Part shown: piece by piece, positions 35,519 through 43,795 of the stretch | How the letters are laid out: every line of letters starts with the position of its first letter | How positions within the stretch are numbered: position 1 is the first letter of the stretch | Assembly (NCBI GenBank): GCA_023151315.1 | Contig: JAKLJE010000012.1 | Coordinates: forward strand, 91,584 to 148,304 | DNA from: Bacteroidia bacterium | GTDB taxonomy: Bacteria > Bacteroidota > Bacteroidia > Palsa-965 | Length of the DNA stretch: 56,721 nt | Reading direction: 5' to 3' | Position numbers and translations under genes: made by a program | The notes under the pieces: generated by a model | The model's input: the letters and a program-made list of their open reading frames with translations, nothing else | The model's database searches: none | Told to the model about the DNA's origin: nothing

Positions 35519-37366
35519 TCACTTTTTACCTTCGGTCAATCTGGCTGGAATTGAGAGATGAGTACCAGGCGCATTGTGTCTGGCCAGCAATGATGCACCA
35601 AGAGCCACTGTATACTGCGGCGACTCCAGCACTGAAATGTCTTTGTTGAATTTCCGGTTCAGAATTGTTTTCATGAAGGGATGATGAGCAATCACACCTC
35701 CGATCATCACTGTCGGAATGCCCGGATCCAGGCGCATCTTGGAAACTTTATTGGCAATTGAAATGTAAATGCCCCGTGCAATATCAGCAGGTTTCATTCC
35801 ATCAAAAATCCAGTTCATTATTTCCGTCTTGGCAAAAACAGTACAGAAACTGTTCAGTTCACTGTCGTAAGTCGACATTTCGGCAAGACCACTCATTTCC
35901 TCAACAGGGATATTCGCCCGTTCTGCAACTTCAGCGAGAAATGAACCCGTGCCTGCAGCGCATTTATCATTCATTATGAATGTCTGCACTGCATCGTTTG
36001 CATCGCACCTGATCACTTTAATATCTTCTCCGCCTATATCAATTATATTCTTTTCTCCCTTTTGATAATAGGAAGCTCCGGCAGCAGCACAGTTGATCTC
36101 AGTCTTAATGATGTCTGTGCTTCCGAAATGTTTGCGACCATATCCTGTTGCACAGCTGTAAACTATATTGAAATTTGATGCAATGGCCTGCATCACATTT
36201 TTCTGGGTTTGTTTATCGCTACCCATACTCGGAATCAGATACCTGAAAACAATATTGCCGTCTTCATCCGTAACCACAAATTTGGTATAAGCAGATCCAA
36301 GATCTATACCCAGATAACAATTGTGATGTTTGAAATGGGCAAGTGAATGTGTTTTATCGACAAGACCCTTTTCCAGGATCTTTTTATTGACTTCGCCTGC
36401 AGCGCCGGGGACACGCGATAGAATATTCTTATTGGTCATCGCCTTCACCATATTTGTGAAGGAAAGATTAAGTGATGTCCTTACGTAATGTTTTCGTCCG
36501 TATTCTACAATCTTTCCGTTGAAGTAGTCAATTTCAGTGGGCCTGTTGTTGATTAAATCCACTGCAAGTGACGGGAAGTGATCGCCGCCTTTTTTTAAAT
36601 AACGCATGCACTGACGAATAAAGTCGTCAGGGAAGTGAATTTTCTCTGCAGCAGCAACATCAACACCTTCACGAATAATCTGCTCGATAAGTTCAACGGT
36701 ATCGGGATCATTCATGGCTTCAGCCATAGTAAGGCGTCCAACACCGCACAACGGACTCAACGAAGCGTTGAGAATTGTTTTTTCCCAGCTACGCTTGACA
36801 ATTTCAAATGAATCAACAGCTTTTGTATCAAGACCTGAAGAGGAAAGCAGCATAGCGAGTTCCTTGGCCTGTTCTGTTCTGGTGTCGTTGATGGAGCCGA
36901 GATAATTTGGTGGATTGAAAAAAGTAACTTTGGTTGTATTCGGACTGACACTGTTGCCTGCGAAATTAACAACCATGCGAAGTGTTTTCGACTCACCGAA
37001 AGTATGCGCAAGAATGGTCTCGACTTCAATACCGTTCTGGGCTGAAACAACAGTCAGATTCGCGTTATTCAGAATTTCTGCTTCTTTGCCGGCTCCCGCT
37101 GTGTGATGCGACTTAAGCGCGAAAATGATGTAGTCTGTATTCCAATCTTCAAGTTCTGAAACGGACTTACAGATTTTATCAAATTTCACACTGGCGCTTA
37201 TAACATTCTCCAGAACGAGACCATCCTTCTGTATTCTTGAAAGTTTTGTTTCGTTGTTTTCGCAAAGTGCAACCTTACAGCCGGCTTGGTTGAGTTTAAC
37301 CGCGAGTATCATTCCTACCGGTCCAAGCCCGACTACTGCCACTCTGATGTCTTCCGGTTTTCTCAT
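35519..37366 (-). CDS. Fusion of ketopantoate-reductase-like domain and BcrA/BadF/HgdC-type ATPase
   Basis: A 615-residue protein. Residues 1-~335 are an ApbA/PanE-type reductase: 'VVGLGPVGM' binds NAD(P), and the catalytic set is preserved as K196 and N200 ('RSWEKTILN') and E278 ('RPTEIDYFNG'). Residues ~350-600 are an ASKHA-fold activator ATPase: 'LGIDLGSAYTK', 'NIIDIGGED', and two Cys (C469 in 'DKCAAGTGS', C508 in 'NSFCTVF') that would hold the bridging [4Fe-4S] cluster of a homodimer. I know no characterised protein with this architecture. The HgdB-like gene directly upstream is a likely partner. A joint 2-oxoacid reductase plus dehydratase activator, or a second ring reductase activator, are both possible. 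Confidence 0.85.
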   Translation of the reverse strand: MRKPEDIRVAVVGLGPVGMILAVKLNQAGCKVALCENNETKLSRIQKDGLVLENVISASVKFDKICKSVSELEDWNTDYIIFALKSHHTAGAGKEAEILNNANLTVVSAQNGIEVETILAHTFGESKTLRMVVNFAGNSVSPNTTKVTFFNPPNYLGSINDTRTEQAKELAMLLSSSGLDTKAVDSFEIVKRSWEKTILNASLSPLCGVGRLTMAEAMNDPDTVELIEQIIREGVDVAAAEKIHFPDDFIRQCMRYLKKGGDHFPSLAVDLINNRPTEIDYFNGKIVEYGRKHYVRTSLNLSFTNMVKAMTNKNILSRVPGAAGEVNKKILEKGLVDKTHSLAHFKHHNCYLGIDLGSAYTKFVVTDEDGNIVFRYLIPSMGSDKQTQKNVMQAIASNFNIVYSCATGYGRKHFGSTDIIKTEINCAAAGASYYQKGEKNIIDIGGEDIKVIRCDANDAVQTFIMNDKCAAGTGSFLAEVAERANIPVEEMSGLAEMSTYDSELNSFCTVFAKTEIMNWIFDGMKPADIARGIYISIANKVSKMRLDPGIPTVMIGGVIAHHPFMKTILNRKFNKDISVLESPQYTVALGASLLARHNAPGTHLSIPARLTEGKK

Positions 37367-37378
37367 CTTATTTCAATT

Positions 37379-38572
37379 CTATTGTCGAACTGCCTTTACA
37401 TCTTCCAATTGTTCAAGAAATGTTTCAATCTTGGTTATGCTCTGACCTTCGCTGAAGAACCGGAGATCACATAGATCACCTTCGATTACCAGGAAGGGAA
37501 CGCCGGTAATATCTTTCAACCGTTGAGGCATTCCGAATTTTGCGTTGGAATTATTGAAACAGGTTTTTGTATCGTGATAAACTATGCCGTCTATGCTGTA
37601 TTCTTCGAACCAATCTGCGAGCATTTTCATTTTCGCTTTTTCACTGCGATTAATAAAAATTTCGGTATAGGCTCTTGCAGCGGAATTCCAGGGATCGTTC
37701 TCATCAAATTTGTCAAATACCCAACTGCTGCAATATGTAGAAGCAACAACTGCAGCTCCGTTTGATGTGAACAGATCACTCATCATCCGGAGTTTGCCCC
37801 AAATCGGCATTCCCTCCCAAAAAATTCTTGTTTTCGCATTAGGCAAAAAGCCTTTGTTGTTCTGCAGATTATCTTCGAGTTCAGAAAGCAATGCGGTATA
37901 ATATTCTTTTGCTTTTTGTGTACCGCGGAGTACAACAATAGGACCCATGTGAATGGTCCCGTCGAAAAAACTCAGTGGCGCATTGGCAGCAGTCGACGTT
38001 TTAAGAACTTTCTGCCACAACAAGGTAGCCTCCTTGCTGAGTCGCAACGTCTCTTTGTACCGGTCAATATCGAATTTCTGACCGCTGACTTTCTCACATA
38101 ACGGTATGATATCTTTGAATTGTTGTACTACCAATTCTACCTCACTATCACTTACTTCATCCATATGTCGCGGAGGATGTACTCCGCAAACCGGAACCTT
38201 GTATTCGTTTCCGAAGAAGTTAAACCAATCCTGAACTTCTCTGCATTGATTTGTATTGTATACAATAATGGAAGGCACCGGATGACCTTTCATTCCGTAA
38301 TGTGACTTCAGTGGCGACTCTTTTTTAAGATAAGAGCCGATATCTGCAGTTGTATAGGAGCATACATGCCCCGAATATCCGCATTTGATTGCTTCCGGAA
38401 TATAGTCCATAGCAGCACGTGTAGCTCCAAGCAATGCTCCGTGATTTTCCGGAAAAAAAACTTCAAAACCGAAAGATCGAAGTAATTCAGCGGGACCAAC
38501 ACTCGTGCACCATGCTACCTTGTTGGCGCCGGTATCCAATGAGAGAAAATAGTCTCCCATTGTTTTCTTCAT
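37379..38572 (-). CDS. 2-hydroxyacyl-CoA dehydratase D-component / BcrB-like protein (third HgdB-like)
   Basis: A 397-residue HgdB-family protein from the ATG at 38572 (a GTG 27 nt upstream would overlap the ligase gene). It is distinct from both BcrB and BcrC of the same operon. Conserved features: 'AWCTSVGPAELLRSFGFEVFFPENHG' region (residues ~21-45), 'IPEAIKCGYSGHVCSY' with two Cys, and 'YHDTKTCFNNSN' with a further Cys, candidates for FeS ligands. Family members act as two-subunit dehydratases or aromatic-ring reductases, but only one extra subunit is present, so it may be a homodimer or pair with BcrC/BcrB. It lies 12 nt from the ketopantoate-reductase/BadF fusion. Confidence 0.85.
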   Translation of the reverse strand: MKKTMGDYFLSLDTGANKVAWCTSVGPAELLRSFGFEVFFPENHGALLGATRAAMDYIPEAIKCGYSGHVCSYTTADIGSYLKKESPLKSHYGMKGHPVPSIIVYNTNQCREVQDWFNFFGNEYKVPVCGVHPPRHMDEVSDSEVELVVQQFKDIIPLCEKVSGQKFDIDRYKETLRLSKEATLLWQKVLKTSTAANAPLSFFDGTIHMGPIVVLRGTQKAKEYYTALLSELEDNLQNNKGFLPNAKTRIFWEGMPIWGKLRMMSDLFTSNGAAVVASTYCSSWVFDKFDENDPWNSAARAYTEIFINRSEKAKMKMLADWFEEYSIDGIVYHDTKTCFNNSNAKFGMPQRLKDITGVPFLVIEGDLCDLRFFSEGQSITKIETFLEQLEDVKAVRQ

Positions 38573-38586
38573 CAGGTCCGTTGCAT

Positions 38587-40332
38587 TTATCTTGTACACT
38601 TTTCAGTTCGTTTAGTGGGATCAAGTTCAATTACATATACCTCTTCGTTAACCGGAACATGATCGCCGTATAGATTGTGCAGGTGGGCTTTATATTTCGC
38701 TACTACATTCTTCGGAGCAACTTTAATCGATGGAGTCAACGTGTTGGAATCCAGTGAAAGTTCATCCATGATCACAGCTGCAGACTTTACTTTGGAAAAT
38801 TTCTGACCTATACTTTCATTGGCTTTTGCCAAACATCCGGTGAGACAACGGCCGAGTTCATTCAGACTGCGAGGGCAGAAACAACCTTCTTCCGGCGATA
38901 GTTGATAGTCTGGATTTGTAAGCAACTTTTTATTCGGGAAAATCAGCGCAACAGGATACTCTTCACCGCCGCCTGCAACCACAGCATACTGAACATAATG
39001 ACATTTAAGCTCAATAGCTTTTTCAAGATCTGATGGAATAACTTTCTCTCCGTTGGAAAGTTTGAAAATTCTGTCCTTTCTTGAGATAAGTTTAAGTCCA
39101 TTCGGAGTAATTTCTCCGACGTCGCCGGTTCTGTACCAGCCATCATCTGTAAAAATATCTTTATTGGCTTCGTCATTTTTATAATAGCCAACCATTACAT
39201 TCGGACCCTTCACTTGTATCTCATCTTCTTCACCTATTCTGACGCTTACACCGGGAATTGGTTTTCCAACTAGACCGGACTCTCTTTTCAGTGATGGATC
39301 TGTAAGAGTACAGCAGGGAGAAGTTTCGGTTAATCCCCACCCTTCGATTACAGGTATTCCTCTGCGTTCAAATTCATTGGATAATTTCTCCGGAAGTGCC
39401 GCCGCTGCTGTGAAAATAAATTTCAATCCTGAATTGAACAGAATATTTTCCGCCTCTTTATCCGTGATAGTAATTTCATAAAGAGATTGGTAAACTTTCG
39501 GAACACTGAAAAATACAGTAGGCTTGACAATTGTCCAGTTTTCAAATATAATCTTAGGGTCCTTACCGTAACTGCTTTCGAGATATAACGATGCTCCGTT
39601 GTACAACGCAGAGAACAGTTCAAATATGCCACCGAAGCTGTGATGCCATGGGAGATAAGATAAAAACCGATCTTCTTTGTTGAGTTTCCATATGCTTTCC
39701 AGTGCAGCCTGTTGAGACAGGATATTTTTGTGTGTCAACTGAACGCACTTCGGAATTCCCATTGTTCCTGAAGTGTACATATTCAGGCAAATGGTATCGG
39801 ATGACAGATCAGTTGAAATTTTAAAATTTGAGTCTGTGCGTTCGCCCAACAGTTCATTGAAAGGCGCAACATTGCTGAATCTGGAGTCTGTACTGTTATC
39901 AATGACCCAAATCTTTTTAAGGGGCAACTTCTCATCAAGCTGTTCAAGTTGTTGTCTGCCGGCTACAATCAGAAATGATGAATCTGAATGTCGGATCAAC
40001 AACTCAGCAGTGTCCTTCTTGAAATTTGCAAAAATCGGTACCGCAATTGCGCCGATACTCATAATCGCAAGTTCAGCCTCAAGCATCCGAAATGAATTGC
40101 GGGAAAACAGAACCACCTTAGCACCTGGCGAAACGCCGGAAATTTTGAGATGCCATGCAATATTCTGAACATCATTATAAAAAACCTTCCATGTCGTTCC
40201 TTGATATGTTCCATGCTTGTCCTTCTCGTAAAATACGTTTCTGTCAGCGAATGATTTTACATTTCGCTCCAGCAATGAACCGATATTAGGCAGCATTGCC
40301 GCAGATGTTATTTCGGAAGAAAGTTGTCGCAT
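38587..40332 (-). CDS. AMP-forming acyl-CoA ligase
   Basis: A 581-residue adenylate-forming ligase. Core motifs: 'MYTSGTMGIPKCVQLTHKN' (P-loop, with Met and Cys at usually Thr and Gly positions), 'GWGLTETSP', 'GWYRTGDVG', 'SRKDRIFKLSNGEKV' and the C-terminal Lys in 'LTPSIKV'. It resembles long-chain-acyl-CoA synthetases more than BadA/BclA-type benzoate ligases. As the only ligase in the island it could activate benzoate, 4-hydroxybenzoate or an acyl chain; the sequence does not settle which. Unusual Cys-rich stretch 'GCFCPRSLNELGRCLTGC' near residue 485. Confidence 0.85.
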   Translation of the reverse strand: MRQLSSEITSAAMLPNIGSLLERNVKSFADRNVFYEKDKHGTYQGTTWKVFYNDVQNIAWHLKISGVSPGAKVVLFSRNSFRMLEAELAIMSIGAIAVPIFANFKKDTAELLIRHSDSSFLIVAGRQQLEQLDEKLPLKKIWVIDNSTDSRFSNVAPFNELLGERTDSNFKISTDLSSDTICLNMYTSGTMGIPKCVQLTHKNILSQQAALESIWKLNKEDRFLSYLPWHHSFGGIFELFSALYNGASLYLESSYGKDPKIIFENWTIVKPTVFFSVPKVYQSLYEITITDKEAENILFNSGLKFIFTAAAALPEKLSNEFERRGIPVIEGWGLTETSPCCTLTDPSLKRESGLVGKPIPGVSVRIGEEDEIQVKGPNVMVGYYKNDEANKDIFTDDGWYRTGDVGEITPNGLKLISRKDRIFKLSNGEKVIPSDLEKAIELKCHYVQYAVVAGGGEEYPVALIFPNKKLLTNPDYQLSPEEGCFCPRSLNELGRCLTGCLAKANESIGQKFSKVKSAAVIMDELSLDSNTLTPSIKVAPKNVVAKYKAHLHNLYGDHVPVNEEVYVIELDPTKRTEKCTR

Positions 40333-40362
40333 AGTGTTATTTATTCATTGCGTTCATCCGAT

Positions 40363-41220
40363 TCAGGCTGTTAATACTTGTTTCTTCTCCTTCAGTTTGT
40401 GATATCGGAAGCCTCCCCAAAGCGCTGCGCCAATCGCTCCGGAATAAATCGCATCCGGATGTGAAATAAATTCCATTGCTTTCTTCTTCGGATCCTCGGA
40501 GAGTTCTGTAATTGCCTGAATCATTCCGGCGTTCATTCCCATTCCTCCAACAAGTGCAATCGGTGACTCCGCATTCAGCGATCCAAGGAGTTTCACAACG
40601 CGTTGCGCAATTGACACGTTTATACCCTTTACGATGTTAGGAGTTGACAAACCTTTTGATACAAGATTGATAACATCAGTTTCTGCAAGAACGGCGCAAA
40701 TACCGCTCGGAACTTCCGGATTATCCGCCTTGAGAGAGATTTCACCTACTTCTTCGATTGCAAGACCGAGATACCTGGAAATGTTTTCAATAAACTGACC
40801 GGAACCTGAAGCACACTGACCTGTCATCTTGTAGTCAAGAACTTTTCCCTTGTCATTAACCTTAATTGCACGGACATATAATCCCCCCATATCAACAACT
40901 GTTTTCGCGGTAGGAGCAAAGAAGATTCCGCCCCGTGCATGAGACGTCATACTATAGAAATGTCCGGTTTTTTTCTGAACCATTTCGCCTTCACCAGTTG
41001 ATGCCAGATAGGCAATATCCTTATCGTAATTGAGCTTGTTGCGCTCAAGTATCATATCAACAGCATCCACTACCACATCTTTAGGATTTCTCTTACGTAT
41101 TTTTTCTGTCTGTTTGTCGATAAGCTTATGGTTGCCCGTAGTGTGATCATATGACATAAGAACGGCTTTAACATAACTGCCGCCCACGTCAACTCCCATT
41201 GTCAGAATGTTGTTTTTCAT
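40363..41220 (-). CDS. bcrD: Benzoyl-CoA reductase subunit D (activator ATPase)
   Basis: A 285-residue ASKHA ATPase. 'MGVDVGGSYVKAV' (~8-20) and 'VVDMGGLYVRA' (~108-118) form the nucleotide site. C136 in 'TGQCASGSGQF' and C175 in 'SGICAVLAETD' would supply half of the [4Fe-4S] cluster bridging BcrA and BcrD. ATP hydrolysis here drives electrons to the ring-reducing BcrBC module. Size matches Thauera BcrD (~282). It is separated from bcrA by a dehydrogenase-like gene. Confidence 0.93.
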   Translation of the reverse strand: MKNNILTMGVDVGGSYVKAVLMSYDHTTGNHKLIDKQTEKIRKRNPKDVVVDAVDMILERNKLNYDKDIAYLASTGEGEMVQKKTGHFYSMTSHARGGIFFAPTAKTVVDMGGLYVRAIKVNDKGKVLDYKMTGQCASGSGQFIENISRYLGLAIEEVGEISLKADNPEVPSGICAVLAETDVINLVSKGLSTPNIVKGINVSIAQRVVKLLGSLNAESPIALVGGMGMNAGMIQAITELSEDPKKKAMEFISHPDAIYSGAIGAALWGGFRYHKLKEKKQVLTA

Positions 41221-41222
41221 GA

Positions 41223-42350
41223 TTAGTGTACAGGTTGGTGGATAGATTCTTTGCGCAGTGTAACACCACGTTCATTGAGGTAACTGATTATTCGGTTAAA
41301 GCAATCCGGATCAGCACCTGCATATTCCGGAGGGCTGATTCCTTTTCGTGAAAATGTTCCGTTCAGAATCAGATCTGCGACCGCAGTGCATGTGTATGCT
41401 GTGGTACGGGCCATCGATGTAACTCCATAATTATCCATTGTATCATAAAGGAAGTAGGTGTGATGCCCTTCCTTATTTTTCAACTTCACCTGCATTACAG
41501 TAAAGTCCCGCTCTCCTTCTTTCAATTTCCATTGAGGAAAGAGTAAAGCAGATGTAAATTCCAATGGCGATATTTCTGATCCTTTGATACTTTTGGGCTG
41601 TTTGGAGAAAAAGCCGCATTCACGGAAAATGCGCATCAGGTCTGCGTGACCCGGATAACGTAGTGTTTTCTCCTTCATATAGTTTACGTGCGGTAGCGTT
41701 ATCGCGAGCGATCTCAAACCATCCGTGTTGAATGATTCAAGTGTCCCGGTTTCAGGAAATGAAATCAATTCAACATCGCTCAGAGCTTCACGTACTACAA
41801 GTTGACCGCTTTCCACGTAGCGTGCTGGTCTTGTATATTCTTCAAGCACATCAGATGGAGAAAATACCGCTTTGTATTCAAACGGCCATTCGCGTACCTG
41901 AGGAAGACCACCAACCAGACATTCGTAAAAACTGAGAGGAGATTTCTGATTGTGAAAGCCGGCAAGTATATTGCATAAGCCCGGAGCAACTCCGCAATCA
42001 ACAACAGCTGTAACACCTTTGGATTCGGCAAGTGTATTCAGTTCAAACGGATCTTCGGGGAAGAATGAAATATCTGTTACATTTTTACCGGCAGTGATAG
42101 CAGTTTTCAGAACCGCATATCCCATAAATCCGGGCACAGCTCCGATTACCAGATCGAAAGGTGCAATTAAAGAAGCAAGTTCTTCGGAGTCTGAGAGATC
42201 AGACTGCACAGTCTTGATATTATCAGCCTTGTTCAACAGATTAAGAGAAGACTGTTGAATGTCAGCACTGGTCACTGCATAACGGCGTGAAAGATCGGAA
42301 GCTATTGTTCTTCCGATCAGACCCGCGCCCAATACGATGACCTTTTTCAT
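41223..42350 (-). CDS. Saccharopine dehydrogenase family protein between bcrA and bcrD
   Basis: A 375-residue NAD(P)-binding protein. The N-terminal Rossmann motif 'VIVLGAGLIGRTIASDL' is clear, as are 'DISFFPEDPFELN' and 'VDCGVAPGLCNILAG', typical of the saccharopine/lysine-6-dehydrogenase-like family. No residue set tells its substrate. It lies 2 nt from bcrD and 5 nt from bcrA, inside the reductase genes themselves, a position not seen in the Thauera or Rhodopseudomonas operons that I know. It may make or use a pathway intermediate, or be an unrelated insertion. Confidence 0.85.
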   Translation of the reverse strand: MKKVIVLGAGLIGRTIASDLSRRYAVTSADIQQSSLNLLNKADNIKTVQSDLSDSEELASLIAPFDLVIGAVPGFMGYAVLKTAITAGKNVTDISFFPEDPFELNTLAESKGVTAVVDCGVAPGLCNILAGFHNQKSPLSFYECLVGGLPQVREWPFEYKAVFSPSDVLEEYTRPARYVESGQLVVREALSDVELISFPETGTLESFNTDGLRSLAITLPHVNYMKEKTLRYPGHADLMRIFRECGFFSKQPKSIKGSEISPLEFTSALLFPQWKLKEGERDFTVMQVKLKNKEGHHTYFLYDTMDNYGVTSMARTTAYTCTAVADLILNGTFSRKGISPPEYAGADPDCFNRIISYLNERGVTLRKESIHQPVH

Positions 42351-42355
42351 TGTTT

Positions 42356-43771
42356 TTAATTTAGAACCGTTTGCGCTTTCTCAGTGCTTGGCTGAAGTTC
42401 CGTATTGCGACGTGCGAACATAGCCCCGCCGAGCGCGCCCATAAAGATTGAGTCTGTATGAATGTTCATTTTAACGTCACCATAGGAAGAGCGAACCATG
42501 TCTTTTACATACTTCAGTACTGCTTCATTTCGTGCAACACCACCAGTGAATGTAAATTCATTTTTCACACCGCCTGAACGTGCAATCAGCGACATTGCAC
42601 GTTGTACAATGGCTTTGTGCAAACCTGCAAGAATGTTCGGACGTTCTTCTCCGTTGTGAAGCAGTTCCTTCACTTCCGCTCCGGCAAAGACAGTACATGT
42701 TGAACAAATAGTTGTTTCTTTGGTTGCTTTGTTGGCTTCCGGTCCGAGCTCATTCAACGACAACCCAAATTCATCTGCTATGTATCCGAGGTATCTGCCG
42801 CAACCCGCAGCGCAACGATCATTCATGTGAAAACTGGTTACCAGTCCATGACTATCTACTTGTATCGCTTTCGTATCCTGTCCACCTATATCCAGTACTG
42901 TTCGTGTGTTCGGAAATACCGCATGAGCCCCGAACGCATGACATAATATTTCTGACTTGATGCAATCTTCCGGAAACGGAAGCAACGCCCGCCCGTAACC
43001 GGTACCAACCATGTTTGCAATGTGGATGTCCTCCGACGCAATATCTTCAATATGCTGGCGAAGTGTGTACTCCACGTTTTTGTAGTTGTTCCGCACAGCA
43101 TTCAATTCAGCCCAATACCAATCTTCCTTACTCCCGTCTTCCTGCTGATCTGCCAATCCCTTGTACTTATCTTCAAGTGCCGACATAGATTCAAGAACTA
43201 ACTCCTTGAAGTTATATTGAACCATTTCGTTCTCAATCGGAGTGATACTTTTATCGAATGCGAGCATCAACGGTTCGTAAAGTTCTTTACCGATTTTTGC
43301 CACTTCAAAATTGTATTTTTCACTTACTATATCACGAAAGAATTGATTCTTTGATCCCAGATCACCATGAATGAATTCACTTCTGATCTGTGGACGAATG
43401 GTATTGATAATTTTGTCCAGAGCATCACAAATAGCGCCTTTGTTGACGTATGCAAATTCATCAGCTGTTTTCTTAAGCATAGCTTCCAGTTTCTCCATCC
43501 GTCGGGTGAACTGCTGAAACCTGAATACCAAACGTATGTCATTCATGTAACGTTTGAATTCAGGTTTCGATTCCATGTCCTTATTAATTCGCGCCGAGAG
43601 CAACGTAAATCGCGCGTCATACACCGCTTCATCTCGCGCAATATCAGCCGCCACTTTATAATTGGCACGTGTGTTCGTAATCCCGCGGCCAACAATTTCG
43701 TCATGCTCGTTTATAATTACGGCTTTAGAAGTTGTTGATCCAAGGTCAATTCCCAGATAATATTTGTTCAT
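42356..43771 (-). CDS. bcrA: Benzoyl-CoA reductase subunit A (activator ATPase)
   Basis: A 471-residue ASKHA ATPase. It starts with 'YLGIDLGSTTSKAVI' and has a large insertion (residues ~60-240) that marks the BcrA/BadF type; Azoarcus-type BzdP/BzdQ lack it. Second nucleotide motif 'VLDIGGQDTKAI' (~292-303). Cluster Cys at C320 and C324 ('DRCAAGCGR'), C356 and C359 ('TICSTCTVF'). With BcrD it forms the heterodimer that hydrolyses ATP per electron moved. This size pattern places the enzyme in the Thauera/Rhodopseudomonas group. Confidence 0.94.
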   Translation of the reverse strand: MNKYYLGIDLGSTTSKAVIINEHDEIVGRGITNTRANYKVAADIARDEAVYDARFTLLSARINKDMESKPEFKRYMNDIRLVFRFQQFTRRMEKLEAMLKKTADEFAYVNKGAICDALDKIINTIRPQIRSEFIHGDLGSKNQFFRDIVSEKYNFEVAKIGKELYEPLMLAFDKSITPIENEMVQYNFKELVLESMSALEDKYKGLADQQEDGSKEDWYWAELNAVRNNYKNVEYTLRQHIEDIASEDIHIANMVGTGYGRALLPFPEDCIKSEILCHAFGAHAVFPNTRTVLDIGGQDTKAIQVDSHGLVTSFHMNDRCAAGCGRYLGYIADEFGLSLNELGPEANKATKETTICSTCTVFAGAEVKELLHNGEERPNILAGLHKAIVQRAMSLIARSGGVKNEFTFTGGVARNEAVLKYVKDMVRSSYGDVKMNIHTDSIFMGALGGAMFARRNTELQPSTEKAQTVLN

Positions 43772-43795
43772 CTGATTTCAGTTTTGAAGTGTGAA

